Below are positions 1-8,844 of a stretch of 30,011 nt of DNA, one piece after another. Each line of letters opens with the position of its first letter. The first letter of the stretch is position 1. Below the pieces are notes generated by a model. The model ran no database searches, was not told the DNA's origin, and saw only the letters and a program-made list of their open reading frames with translations. The position numbers were made by a program, and so were the translations under genes. The DNA comes from DATDRQ01 sp035291645 (lineage in GTDB: Bacteria > Chloroflexota > Anaerolineae > Anaerolineales > UBA4823): contig DATDRQ010000327.1 of NCBI GenBank assembly GCA_035291645.1, positions 1 to 30,011 of the forward strand, written 5' to 3'.

Positions 1-2391
1 CCGGGTTTGAGTGATGGAGGCTATCCCCTGGCGCGCACAGCGGGGTTGCTGGTACTTTCCTACCTGGTCTGGCTGGCCTCCTCCCTGGGCGCCTCGTTCA
101 ACCGCCTGACGATCGGCCTGGCGTTAGCCGCAATGGTTCTGGCAGCCCTGCTCCTGGGTTGGCGGCAGCGCGCTGGCTTGCGCCTGGAGTGGAGGGAACG
201 GCGCAACTACTTCCTGCTCATCGAAGTGCTCTTTCTGGGATTTTTCGTCTTCGACCTGCTCATCCGCCTGGGTAACCCTGACCTGTGGCATCCCTGGAAG
301 GGGGGGGAGAAGCCAATGGACTTCTCGTACTTCAATGCAGTCCTCAAGAGCGACTCGTTCCCGCCTTACGACCCCTGGTTTGCCGGCGGTTATATTAATT
401 ACTATTATTATGGTTTTGTGCTGGTGGGTGTGCTGGTGAAATGGCTGGGCATCGTACCATCGGTCGCATACAACTTGATCATCCCAACCATCTTCAGCCT
501 GATCGCCTTGGGAGCTTTTTCGGTGGTATGGAATCTGGTGGCTGCGAATGGAAGTGGTCGGGAGGGTAACGCCGGGAAGGAGGGGGCTCGATGGAAATTC
601 CTGCGTTCTTCCCCATTCATTCCGGCGATCGCCGGCGCGTTCGGTATGGCGGTGCTCGGCAACCTGGGCACCGTGCGCATGATCTACCAGGGTTACCAGC
701 GCCTGGCAGCCCCAGGCGGAAACATTGAAGACGCGTTCCTGATCGAGCGATTCATCTGGGCCGCTAAAGGTGCCTTGATGACCCTGATCGGGGCGCAGAT
801 GCCATACGGGTTGGCCGATTGGTACTGGAATCCAAGCCGGGTGATCCCGGCGCCAAACGAAGTCGAACCGATCACCGAGTTCCCTTTCTTCACAGTCCTG
901 TACGGCGATCCACACGCCCACCTGTTCGCCATGCCGGTCGCCCTGCTGGCGCTGGCTTTCGCGGTCTCTGTCGTTTTGAGCCAAGCCTGGAGGAAGCCCA
1001 AATCCGAAGGGAACTCCAGGTCTCCATTCCAAATAGGCGCCAGCCTGTTGCTGGGCAGCCTGGCGATCGGCGCGTTGAGGCCAACCAACACCTGGGAATT
1101 TCCCACATACCTGGCGATTGGATTGGCAGCGGTTGGGTACGCCGCTTGGAGATATTATGAGCCGCGTGCTGCCCGAACAGGCTTGTTGGCGGACGTATCA
1201 CCAGTAATGCGGCGAGCAGGAGTCGCCCTCGCCGGCGTGGCTGTTTTGGGAATCTTATCTTTCCTTCTTTTCGAACCCTACGCCAGGTGGTACGTCCAGG
1301 GATACACCAACATAGATCCTTGGAAAGGCACCCATACCCCGATCTGGTCTTATCTAACCCAGTGGGGTCTGTTCCTGTTCCTGATCGTCTCGTGGATGAT
1401 CTGGGAAACACGTGACTGGATGGCGAGCACACCTCTATCGAGAGTGAGGCAGCTGGAGCCTTACCGGGGTTTGATCGGTGCAGGGATTCTCCTCTTGTTG
1501 GCGTGGGTGGCGATCTTGCTCTTCATGAAGGTCATAATCGCCTGGCTGGTCTTACCGTTGGCTGTCTGGGCCGGCATCCTGTTGTTCAGGCCGGGCATCA
1601 CGGATTCCAAACGAATCGTGCTTTTCCTGGTCGGAACCGGGTTGGTCTTGACGTTGGTGGTCGAGGTGATCGTCCTGCGCGGGGATATCGCCCGCATGAA
1701 CACGGTCTTCAAGTTCTATCTCCAGGTATGGACCCTGTTCTCGATCTGCGCTGCAGCCGGCCTCGGTTGGCTGCTTTCGGCGTGGCGCGAGTGGACTCCC
1801 TCCTGGCGGGCGGCCTGGCAAGCCGCCCTGGCCCTGTTGGTCGCTTCGGCGGCGCTGTACCCACTCTTAGGCGGGACCGCTAAGATCAAAGACCGCATGG
1901 CTCCGCAGGCGCCCCACAGCCTGGACGGCATGGCCTTTATGGAGTATGCCACCTACGATGACCTGAACCGGGTGATGGATCTGGGCCAGGACTACCGCGC
2001 CATCCGCTGGCTGCAAGAAAACGTCCAGGGGTCTCCGGTGATCGTCGAAGGGAATATGGTCGAGTACCATTGGGGGACGCGCAACACGATCTACACAGGT
2101 CTCCCAAATGTGGTCGGCTGGAACTGGCACCAGCGTCAGCAGCGCGCCACGACCGTAGAAAACCTGATCGAGAATCGCATTGGCGAGGTTAACGAATTTT
2201 ACTTGTCGACCGATCCTGCCCAAGCGAAGGCTTTCCTTGACAAATACGATGTGAAATACGTCATCCTGGGCCAGCTGGAGCGCGCTTTGTATCCAGGATC
2301 CGGCCTGGATAAGTTTGAACAGCTGGATGGAGATTTATGGCGCGAGGTATTCCGGGAAGGAGATACGGTCATTTATGAGGTGACTGCCTAG
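1..2391 (+). CDS. DUF2298 / Chlor_Arch_YYY membrane protein (5' end cut by window)
   Basis: This is a large polytopic membrane protein of the DUF2298 (PF10060, TIGR03662) family. The family's function is unknown, and its fold resembles GT-C-type glycosyltransferases. The frame is open from base 1. A TTG at base 7 would give 794 residues, but aligning with the downstream paralogue shows that about 33 N-terminal residues (a first membrane helix) lie before the window, so the gene is partial. Counting from the TTG, the family signatures are EKPMDF near residue 102, YDPWFAGG near 121, and the tyrosine run NYYYYG at 131-136. Further signatures are GDPHAHLFAMP near 300 and ARMNTVFKFYLQVW near 565. 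The C-terminal 150 residues look soluble and probably lie outside the membrane. The next gene is a paralogue 62 bp downstream. An 8-G run near base 300-307 does not disturb the frame. Confidence 0.9.
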   Translation, partial: PGLSDGGYPLARTAGLLVLSYLVWLASSLGASFNRLTIGLALAAMVLAALLLGWRQRAGLRLEWRERRNYFLLIEVLFLGFFVFDLLIRLGNPDLWHPWKGGEKPMDFSYFNAVLKSDSFPPYDPWFAGGYINYYYYGFVLVGVLVKWLGIVPSVAYNLIIPTIFSLIALGAFSVVWNLVAANGSGREGNAGKEGARWKFLRSSPFIPAIAGAFGMAVLGNLGTVRMIYQGYQRLAAPGGNIEDAFLIERFIWAAKGALMTLIGAQMPYGLADWYWNPSRVIPAPNEVEPITEFPFFTVLYGDPHAHLFAMPVALLALAFAVSVVLSQAWRKPKSEGNSRSPFQIGASLLLGSLAIGALRPTNTWEFPTYLAIGLAAVGYAAWRYYEPRAARTGLLADVSPVMRRAGVALAGVAVLGILSFLLFEPYARWYVQGYTNIDPWKGTHTPIWSYLTQWGLFLFLIVSWMIWETRDWMASTPLSRVRQLEPYRGLIGAGILLLLAWVAILLFMKVIIAWLVLPLAVWAGILLFRPGITDSKRIVLFLVGTGLVLTLVVEVIVLRGDIARMNTVFKFYLQVWTLFSICAAAGLGWLLSAWREWTPSWRAAWQAALALLVASAALYPLLGGTAKIKDRMAPQAPHSLDGMAFMEYATYDDLNRVMDLGQDYRAIRWLQENVQGSPVIVEGNMVEYHWGTRNTIYTGLPNVVGWNWHQRQQRATTVENLIENRIGEVNEFYLSTDPAQAKAFLDKYDVKYVILGQLERALYPGSGLDKFEQLDGDLWREVFREGDTVIYEVTA

Positions 2392-2453
2392 ACCCAGTCC
2401 CCCGGCAAACAGAAGTTCTTGGTTATTCGGGCTAACAACGCCACAGCATTGAG

Positions 2454-4958
2454 ATGGAATCCATTCTCCCGTTTGTCTTCTGGTACTTCTTCATAACCCT
2501 GCTCGGGCTGCTCGCCTTCCCCCTGGTGTACTGCCTTTTTCCTGCCCTGGCGGATCGAGGCTATGCCTTCAGCCGGGTGGTTGGGCTGCTCATCTGGGGT
2601 TACCTGTTCTGGATCCTGGCTTCCCTGGGGGTGCTCCGCAACGACCTGGGGGGCTTGCTGCTGGCGCTGGCTGGGCTGATTGGTCTGGCTTGGTATGCGC
2701 TCCGGCGGACCGGACTGGAGCAGTTGCGCGCCTGGATGCAGGCCAACCGGCGCTCGATCTGGAGCGTAGAAATCCTATTCCTGGTGGCTTTCGCGGGGTG
2801 GGCATTCGTCCGGTCGACCAACCCGGAGATTTCCGGCACCGAAAAACCGATGGAGATGGCGTTTATCAACGCCATCCTGCGCTCCCCCACTTTTCCGCCC
2901 CACGACCCCTGGCTTTCCGGTTACTCGATCTCCTATTACTACTTCGGCTACGTCCTGGTCGCCATGCTGGCAGAGCTGACTGCAGTCCCGGGCAGCATTG
3001 CGTTCAATCTGGGAATCTCCCTGGTTTTCGCGCTGAGCGCGGTCGGCGCTTACGGGCTTGTGTATACCCTGCTGTGTGAACCGGGATTCGGGCGCGTTTC
3101 CGAGCGGTTTGCACGCGGCTACGCTTTACTGGGCCCGCTTTTCATATTAGTCATGAGCAATCTGGAAGGTTTTCTGGAAATGCTGCACGCCCGCGGATTG
3201 TTCTGGAGAAGGAGCCAGGAAGGTCAGCTGGTCTCTGCGTTCTGGCCCTGGCTTGATCTAAAAGAATTGAGCACGGCTCCAGCTGAGCCGTTCTCCTGGG
3301 TCCCAACCCGTTATCTGTGGTGGTGGCGCGCCTCGCGGGTGGTCCAGGATTACGATCTGGCGGGGAACTGGAAGGAGATCATCGACGAGTTTCCCTTCTT
3401 CTCCTACCTGCTCGCCGACCTGCACCCGCACGTCCTGGCGATGCCGTTTGCTTTGCTGGCTATTGCATTAGCCTTGAACCTGTTCCTGAGCGGAGCGAGC
3501 GGCTCGTTGCAACCCTTCGGTCTGCACCTGGAGATGAACGCCAGCTCGTTTATCTTCTCAGGGCTGGCACTGGGCGGGCTGGCTTTCCTGAATACCTGGG
3601 ATTTTCCAATTTACGTGGCCTTATTTTGCGGGGCTTATACGTTACGGTCGATGCTCTATCCCAAGGTCCCAACCGGGGAGGACGATCCCAGGCGCATTAC
3701 CTGGAAAGGGTATGTGAAGGATTTTCTATTGTTGGGATTCGCACTGGGCCTGACCGGCGTCCTGCTCTACCTGCCCTTCTACCTGGGCTTTTCTTCCCAA
3801 GCCGGCGGTTTGCTCCCTAACCTGGTCTACTCCACCCGAGGAGCACATCTATGGATCATGTTCGGTTCGCTCCTTTTGCCGCTCTTGGCGTTCTTGTTCT
3901 TCATCTGGCGGCGAGCCGACCGACCTTCAGCAATGAAAGGTCTCCTGACAGCGTTGGGGGTTATACTCGCCTTGTGGCTGCTGTCGCTGGCTTTCGGGCT
4001 GCTCATCTCCGGAATACCCGGCGTCAGAGAACTGTATTTCGGCACCCAGGGAGCCAGCAGCCAGGCTGGTGGGTGGTTGCTGCCGTCTATCTTGCGCCGG
4101 TCTACAGCTCTGGGATGGATAACGTTACTTGCCCTGCTCTCTCTTTGCTTTGGTTTGCTTCGTGAAAAGGAGAATAATCAAGCCGATCGGTCGGAATTTT
4201 CATCTCTTCCGGTCAGGTTTGCTCCGCCGGCAGCCTTCACTATACTTTTGACCATTACCGGAGCCCTTTTGGTCTTGACTCCTGAATTCTTCTACCTGCG
4301 AGATCAATTCGGCTGGCGGATGAATACGATCTTCAAGTTCTATTACCAGACCTGGCTGTTATGGGGCATCGCCGCTGCTTTCGGGACCGGTCTGCTCCTT
4401 AGAGAATTACGCGGAGCCCGGGCGATCCTTTTCGACATCGCCCTGGTGGGGCTGGTGCTGATGTCGTTAGCTTATCCGGTCTTAAGCCTGTGGAACAAGA
4501 CCAGCGGATTCAATCCACCCAACCGGCGTACTTTGGATGGGGCGGCCTTTCTGGAGAACCAGTCTCCGGATGATCTGGCTGCCATCCGCTGGCTGCGCCT
4601 GGCGCCACAGGGTCCAGTGGTTGAGGCGGTAGGTTCGTCTTATTCCGAGTATGCCCGGGTGGCAACCTTTAGCGGGCAGCCGGCCTTATTGGGATGGCCC
4701 GGGCACGAGAGCCAGTGGCGGGGGGGTGGCGAGGAAATGGGTAACCGCCAGGCCGATATCGAAACCCTCTATCGAGTCAAAGATTGGGACCAGACCAGGG
4801 AGATTTTGGATCGGTACAATATTCGCTATGTATACATCGGTCCACTCGAACGGAATACCTATCCGGTCAGCGAGGATAAGTTCAACCGCTTCCTCACGCC
4901 GGTTTTCCAGCAAGGGGAGGTAACTATCTACGAAGTCCCCCAGGAAATCATCCAGTGA
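2454..4958 (+). CDS. DUF2298 / Chlor_Arch_YYY membrane protein, second copy
   Basis: This is a complete 834-residue polytopic membrane protein and a divergent paralogue of the preceding gene. It keeps the N-terminal helix that the partial copy lacks. Family signatures are ADRGYAFSR near residue 33, TEKPMEMAF near 129, DPWLSG at 151, the tyrosine run SYYYFG at 160-165, ADLHPHVLAMP near 320, and WRMNTIFKFYYQTW near 620. The C-terminal domain ends with the same pattern as its neighbour (RYNIRYVYIGPLER then FNRF), which supports duplication. The ATG start has no good Shine-Dalgarno but matches the expected N-terminal helix. The activity is unproven; GT-C-like transfer of lipid-linked sugar is an inference from fold and context. 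Confidence 0.93.
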   Translation: MESILPFVFWYFFITLLGLLAFPLVYCLFPALADRGYAFSRVVGLLIWGYLFWILASLGVLRNDLGGLLLALAGLIGLAWYALRRTGLEQLRAWMQANRRSIWSVEILFLVAFAGWAFVRSTNPEISGTEKPMEMAFINAILRSPTFPPHDPWLSGYSISYYYFGYVLVAMLAELTAVPGSIAFNLGISLVFALSAVGAYGLVYTLLCEPGFGRVSERFARGYALLGPLFILVMSNLEGFLEMLHARGLFWRRSQEGQLVSAFWPWLDLKELSTAPAEPFSWVPTRYLWWWRASRVVQDYDLAGNWKEIIDEFPFFSYLLADLHPHVLAMPFALLAIALALNLFLSGASGSLQPFGLHLEMNASSFIFSGLALGGLAFLNTWDFPIYVALFCGAYTLRSMLYPKVPTGEDDPRRITWKGYVKDFLLLGFALGLTGVLLYLPFYLGFSSQAGGLLPNLVYSTRGAHLWIMFGSLLLPLLAFLFFIWRRADRPSAMKGLLTALGVILALWLLSLAFGLLISGIPGVRELYFGTQGASSQAGGWLLPSILRRSTALGWITLLALLSLCFGLLREKENNQADRSEFSSLPVRFAPPAAFTILLTITGALLVLTPEFFYLRDQFGWRMNTIFKFYYQTWLLWGIAAAFGTGLLLRELRGARAILFDIALVGLVLMSLAYPVLSLWNKTSGFNPPNRRTLDGAAFLENQSPDDLAAIRWLRLAPQGPVVEAVGSSYSEYARVATFSGQPALLGWPGHESQWRGGGEEMGNRQADIETLYRVKDWDQTREILDRYNIRYVYIGPLERNTYPVSEDKFNRFLTPVFQQGEVTIYEVPQEIIQ

Positions 4959-4969
4959 ATCAATGGGGT

Positions 4970-4975
4970 TATAAT
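4970..4975 (+). promoter_or_regulatory. Isolated TATAAT -10-like hexamer
   Basis: A perfect TATAAT lies 17 bp before the ATG at 4993, in the 34-bp gap between two membrane-protein genes. There is no recognisable -35 at 16-18 bp spacing, and no Shine-Dalgarno before the ATG. If active, it would give a transcript with a leader of only about 10 nt. It may be a chance match. Confidence 0.3.
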
Positions 4976-4992
4976 ACGCCCAATCCGTACCC

Positions 4993-6753
4993 ATGGAACT
5001 GCAAAGAATCAGAACAGGAACCATAATCGCCGGGTTGATCCTGCTGCTGGCCATTGGCGCGCGCTTCTACCGCTTGGGCGCTGCACCACTCTCAGATTTC
5101 GAGGCGGAGCGGGCCTTGCAGGCGCTCCAGGTGGCGCGCGGAGAACAGGTCGCCTTAGGCCCAGGGCCTGCTTATCCCCTACTCACCGGTACTCTTTTCT
5201 CTCTCTTCGATGAGAGCAACTTTCTCGCGCGGCTACTGCCAGCCCTGGCAGGAAGCCTGCTCGTTATCTTACCGCTAATATTTGTGACCGAAATCGGCCT
5301 GGTTCCTGCCCTCGTGATAACCCTGGGTCTCGCCCTCGATCCTGGCCTGGTAGCGATCTCACGCCTGGCGGGAGGCCCGATACTGGCTCTCTCTCTCGAA
5401 TTACTTGCGGTCGGGTTTCTGCTCCGCCGGAGGCTGATCCTGGCCGGGATATGCGCTGGCCTTGCCTTGCTGGCAGGCCCTGCCGCGGTCCAGGGAGCAG
5501 TCATCCTGGGAGTGACTTATTTTGCCGGTAAGTGGCTGATCCGGGGACCTGACTGGCTCCCTGGAGGGCATCCTTTAGAGCCAGTCTCCAGGTCTGATCG
5601 CAACAAAGGGTTGGTTGCTGGTGGGGCCGTCGTCCTGGCGGCTGGGACGCTTTTCTTCCTGTTTCCTCAAGGATTGAGCTCTATGGCAGCCAGCATCCCG
5701 GCCTATCTGAGCGGCTGGTTACAGCCATCCGGAATCCCGCCAATGCGGCTGGTCGCGGCTTTGATCTTCTACAATCCGCTGGTCTTGGTATTCGGCCTCT
5801 TAGCAGCCGGTCGCGGCTGGCTTGGCGGCGATGCGCGGATCAAGTGGTTAAGCCTGTGGGCGCTCATCGCACTCTTGCTGACGTTGGTCTATCCGGGCCG
5901 CCAGGTTAGCGATTTGGTGTGGGTCTTGGTCCCCCTGTGGACGATGGCCGGGATCGAGATCGTCAGGGATCTGTCAGTCGAAAAGAAAGACCGGCTACCT
6001 GTGCTCGGCCAGGCAGCCCTGATCATGATCCTGCTGGCGCTGGCCTGGATTAACCTGGCAGGAGTTAGCCAGAGCGCTGGCGACATTCAATCGATCCGTC
6101 TCAGGTGGGCGGTGATCGGTGGAACAGTTCTGCTAGGATTTGTGACTACCCTGCTCGTCTCACTAGGCTGGACCCGGCAGATCGCCTTGTCTGGTCTGGC
6201 GTGGGGTTTGGTCGCCGGGCTGGGATTGTTCGGTTTTGCCAACCTATGGAATGCCACGCAGGTCCACCCGAACGGGGAGCAGGAATTGTGGTACCCCGAA
6301 CCTGTTACGGGTCAGGCGGATCTATTTGTTAAGACCCTAGGGGATCTTTCGATGTGGCGCACGGGAATGCGCGACACCCTGGATATTACGGTGCTCTCTT
6401 CTCAACCCTCTGTTCGCTGGGCTCTGCGTAACTGGCCGCAGGCGCGCTATCTAAGCGGTCCGTTGCCTGGAGAATTACCCTCGGTGATCGTCAACACAGA
6501 AGGGCAGCCAGAGCCGAACCTTTCCGCTGGATACCGCGGGCAGGATTTTGCCTGGTGGGTTTACCCAGCCTGGCAGGGCGCTCTGCCACCGGATTGGGCG
6601 CGCTGGCTGGTCTTCCGCGCCGCTCCCCAACAACCGGTTCACTTGATTTTGTGGGCGCGCGCCGATTTATTCCCCGGTGGTGTTCTAGGACCGGAAGGAG
6701 GGGCGCCGGCTGAGCAAGAGCAGGAAGCACCTCTGGATTCCCCGACTCAGTAG
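4993..6753 (+). CDS. GT-C-like polytopic membrane protein, divergent TIGR03663-like
   Basis: A 586-residue membrane protein with about twelve hydrophobic segments and a soluble C-terminal part (about residues 420-570). The first loop (FYRLGAAPLSDFEAERA, then PAYPLLTG, then FLARLLPALAG, residues 17-90) matches the general shape of PMT/ArnT-type GT-C enzymes. It most resembles TIGR03663, a family of unknown function that usually occurs beside TIGR03662 genes like the two just upstream. In TIGR03663 the first loop carries an invariant DE and an HGP tripeptide. Here those places read FE and PGP, so key residues seem to be changed. The C-terminal VRWALRNW resembles that family's tail. The role is probably in the same envelope process as the YYY proteins. 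Its stop is 4 bp before the next start. Confidence 0.75.
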   Translation: MELQRIRTGTIIAGLILLLAIGARFYRLGAAPLSDFEAERALQALQVARGEQVALGPGPAYPLLTGTLFSLFDESNFLARLLPALAGSLLVILPLIFVTEIGLVPALVITLGLALDPGLVAISRLAGGPILALSLELLAVGFLLRRRLILAGICAGLALLAGPAAVQGAVILGVTYFAGKWLIRGPDWLPGGHPLEPVSRSDRNKGLVAGGAVVLAAGTLFFLFPQGLSSMAASIPAYLSGWLQPSGIPPMRLVAALIFYNPLVLVFGLLAAGRGWLGGDARIKWLSLWALIALLLTLVYPGRQVSDLVWVLVPLWTMAGIEIVRDLSVEKKDRLPVLGQAALIMILLALAWINLAGVSQSAGDIQSIRLRWAVIGGTVLLGFVTTLLVSLGWTRQIALSGLAWGLVAGLGLFGFANLWNATQVHPNGEQELWYPEPVTGQADLFVKTLGDLSMWRTGMRDTLDITVLSSQPSVRWALRNWPQARYLSGPLPGELPSVIVNTEGQPEPNLSAGYRGQDFAWWVYPAWQGALPPDWARWLVFRAAPQQPVHLILWARADLFPGGVLGPEGGAPAEQEQEAPLDSPTQ

Positions 6754-6766
6754 AGGCTTGGCAAAC

Positions 6767-7456
6767 GTGGCAGTCCCACAGATCATCGCGATCGATGGCC
6801 CGGCTGGCTCGGGGAAATCAACGCTGGGCAGAATGCTGGCAGATCACTTTGGTTACCTTTATTTCGATACCGGGGTTATGTACCGGGCAGTTACCCTGGC
6901 TGCGCTGCAGCGCCAGGTGCCGATCGAAGATGAGTCCGCAGTCACGAGCCTGGCAGAGCAGGTGCAGATCGATGTCCGGGTGGCATCCATCGAGGATGGT
7001 CGCAGTTCGGATGTATGGCTGGATGGGATCGATGTTACCTGGGAGATCCGCCGTCTTGAAGTCGAAGCCCAGGTCTCGATCGTGTCGGCTTATCCCGGCG
7101 TGCGGCGGGCCTTGACTGGCAAACAGCGCAATATCGGCTTGCGGGGGAGGGTGGTCATGGTCGGACGGGATATTGGGACGGTGGTCTTACCCGAAGCAGA
7201 TCTAAAAGCTTTCCTGGATGCCTCCGTGGAGGAGCGCGCCAGGCGACGGCACGATGAACTGCACCTGCGTGGACAGGATGTAAAATACGGTGAGACCCTG
7301 GAGGCTATGCGCCAGCGAGATCGGATCGATTCAACGCGAAAGTTTGCGCCTCTTGTACCTTCAATGGACGCGGTAATCCTGAATACCGATGGGATGAGCA
7401 TCGAACAGGCCTTCGAGAAGTTAAAGAAGCTGATGGAGGGGAACCTTGCCGGATAA
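6767..7456 (+). CDS. cmk: Cytidylate (CMP/dCMP) kinase
   Basis: Cytoplasmic kinase that phosphorylates CMP and dCMP with ATP, feeding CTP for nucleic acids and phospholipid precursors. The P-loop GPAGSGKST lies near residue 11, followed by YFDTGVMYRA, which binds CMP. GRDIGTVVLP is the family signature, and a lid arginine cluster (EERARRRHDEL) is followed by RDRIDSTR. A TTG at 6758 is also in frame, but the AGAGG at 6752-6756 sits only 1 nt from it and 10 nt from the GTG at 6767, so I chose the GTG (229 residues). The stop overlaps the next gene's start region by 11 bp. The cmk-plsC pairing is also seen in Firmicutes and fits lipid synthesis. Confidence 0.95.
   Translation: MAVPQIIAIDGPAGSGKSTLGRMLADHFGYLYFDTGVMYRAVTLAALQRQVPIEDESAVTSLAEQVQIDVRVASIEDGRSSDVWLDGIDVTWEIRRLEVEAQVSIVSAYPGVRRALTGKQRNIGLRGRVVMVGRDIGTVVLPEADLKAFLDASVEERARRRHDELHLRGQDVKYGETLEAMRQRDRIDSTRKFAPLVPSMDAVILNTDGMSIEQAFEKLKKLMEGNLAG
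7435..7441 (+). promoter_or_regulatory. Shine-Dalgarno fixing the TTG start of the first plsC-like gene
   Basis: GGAGGGG lies inside the end of cmk, 4-6 nt before the TTG at 7446. It supports the TTG as the real start and indicates translational coupling with cmk. Confidence 0.7.
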
Positions 7457-8168
7457 CGGCGCGGGATATCAAGTTCCAGCCGGCGTGCGCTTCTTCCGGT
7501 GGACCATACGTCCGGTCTTCCGGGGAATTTTTCATCTCCTCAGCAGCGTGCGGATTTTCGGTCTCGAAAACGTCCCTGCGACCGGCGGGTACCTGATCGC
7601 TGTCAACCATATATCGATATTTGAGCCCCCGTTCTTGATAGCGTTTTGGCCGGTCTCCCCGGAGGCTGTCGGAGCCGTCGATATCTGGCACAAGCGCGGC
7701 CAGGCGACTCTCGCCCGCTTATACGGGGGCATCCAGGTACACCGGGGGGAATACGATCGCCAACTGGTGGATAAAATGGTGGAGGTACTCGAATCCGGGC
7801 GTCCATTGTTGATCGCTCCAGAGGGCGGCCGTTCGCATGTGCCAGGGTTGAGGCCGGGTTTGCCTGGCGTGGCATACGTCGTTGATAAGGTGAGAGTGCC
7901 TGTCATCCCGGTCGGGATCGTTGGCACTACCGAGGATTTTTTTTCGCGAGCCCTGCATGGAAGGCGAAATATGTTAGAGATGCATATTGGAGCCCCCGTC
8001 TGGCTGCCTCCCATTGAAGGTCGAGGCGAGGGGCGGCGAGCTGCCCTCCAGCACAATGTTGACCTGATCATGTACCATATTGCAGCACTTCTACCCCAGG
8101 AGTACCGGGGTGTTTACGCCGGTGATGAGCAACTCCCCCGCGAAACCACGCAGCCAAGCCTTCCATAA
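7446..8168 (+). CDS. PlsC-type acyltransferase, copy A (HX4E variant)
   Basis: A 240-residue protein of the 1-acyl-glycerol-3-phosphate acyltransferase (LPLAT/PlsC) superfamily, which moves an acyl chain to a lysophospholipid at the membrane. Motif I reads NHISIFEP, so the usual HX4D aspartate is glutamate. Motif II is GGIQVHR (GX5R), motif III APEGGRS, and motif IV PVIPVGI. The C-terminal EYRGVY is shared with the next two genes. The TTG start overlaps the end of cmk by 11 bp and has a strong Shine-Dalgarno. First of three tandem paralogues. The substrate cannot be told from sequence, and the HX4E change leaves activity open. Confidence 0.88.
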   Translation: MPDNGAGYQVPAGVRFFRWTIRPVFRGIFHLLSSVRIFGLENVPATGGYLIAVNHISIFEPPFLIAFWPVSPEAVGAVDIWHKRGQATLARLYGGIQVHRGEYDRQLVDKMVEVLESGRPLLIAPEGGRSHVPGLRPGLPGVAYVVDKVRVPVIPVGIVGTTEDFFSRALHGRRNMLEMHIGAPVWLPPIEGRGEGRRAALQHNVDLIMYHIAALLPQEYRGVYAGDEQLPRETTQPSLP

Positions 8169-8832
8169 AGGCCTGACCCGCCTGCCTGTATTGACAAGGC
8201 GGCGAAAGATCACGCGTTGTGTCCTTCACGGGCTGGCGCGCTTCTTGGTGGCGATTTTGACAGATGTCGAGGTGAGCGGCCTGAAAAACCTGCCCAGGCG
8301 AGGTCCCGCAATGGTGGTTGCCAACCATCTGGGAGACGCCGATGTCGTGGTTGGATTGGCTTTTGTACCCTTCGAGATCGAGGCAGTTGCGAAAGTCGAA
8401 CTTTATGAATTACCAATCTTGGGATTCTTGATGGATGCATTCGGCGTGATCTGGGTACACCGCGGCCAGCCGGATCGCCTGGCGATCCGCAGCGTGCTCG
8501 AAGGCCTTCAAGAAGGACGCGTGATCTACATCGCCCCGGAGGGGAGAGAAAGCGTTACCGGTTCCCTGGAAGAAGGCACGGAAGGAGCCGCTTATCTGGC
8601 CTTGAAGTCCGGCGTGCCTTTGATCCCGATGACGTTCACCGGGACGGAGAATAAGCGCGTGTTCGCCAATTTGAAGCGCTTGCGCCGTTCGAAAATATCT
8701 CTAACGATAGGGCTACCTTTCAAACTCGAACCTGGTCCGGATTGGCGAGATTCGGTCCAGGCGGGAACACAAGCTATCATGAAAAGACTCGCTGCACAGC
8801 TTCCTATAGAGTACCGGGGCGTATATAAATAG
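8125..8832 (+). CDS. PlsC-type acyltransferase, copy B
   Basis: A 235-residue LPLAT/PlsC-family acyltransferase. Motif I is NHLGDADV (standard HX4D), motif II GVIWVHR, motif III APEGRES, and motif IV PLIPMTF. The C-terminus is EYRGVYK. The frame stays open back to a TTG at 8080, but that would place 15 extra residues over conserved sequence of copy A. ATG 8125 (or GTG 8122) is more likely and overlaps copy A by 44 bp. It probably acylates lysophosphatidate or a related glycerolipid. Its presence beside two paralogues suggests divided acyl-chain or headgroup preferences, which is inference. Confidence 0.88.
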   Translation: MSNSPAKPRSQAFHKGLTRLPVLTRRRKITRCVLHGLARFLVAILTDVEVSGLKNLPRRGPAMVVANHLGDADVVVGLAFVPFEIEAVAKVELYELPILGFLMDAFGVIWVHRGQPDRLAIRSVLEGLQEGRVIYIAPEGRESVTGSLEEGTEGAAYLALKSGVPLIPMTFTGTENKRVFANLKRLRRSKISLTIGLPFKLEPGPDWRDSVQAGTQAIMKRLAAQLPIEYRGVYK

Positions 8833-8844
8833 GATCCAGGGGAA

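Noticed and set aside
300..307. Run of eight G that might hide a frameshift
   Set aside because: The family motif EKPM follows in frame on the far side, so the reading frame is intact.
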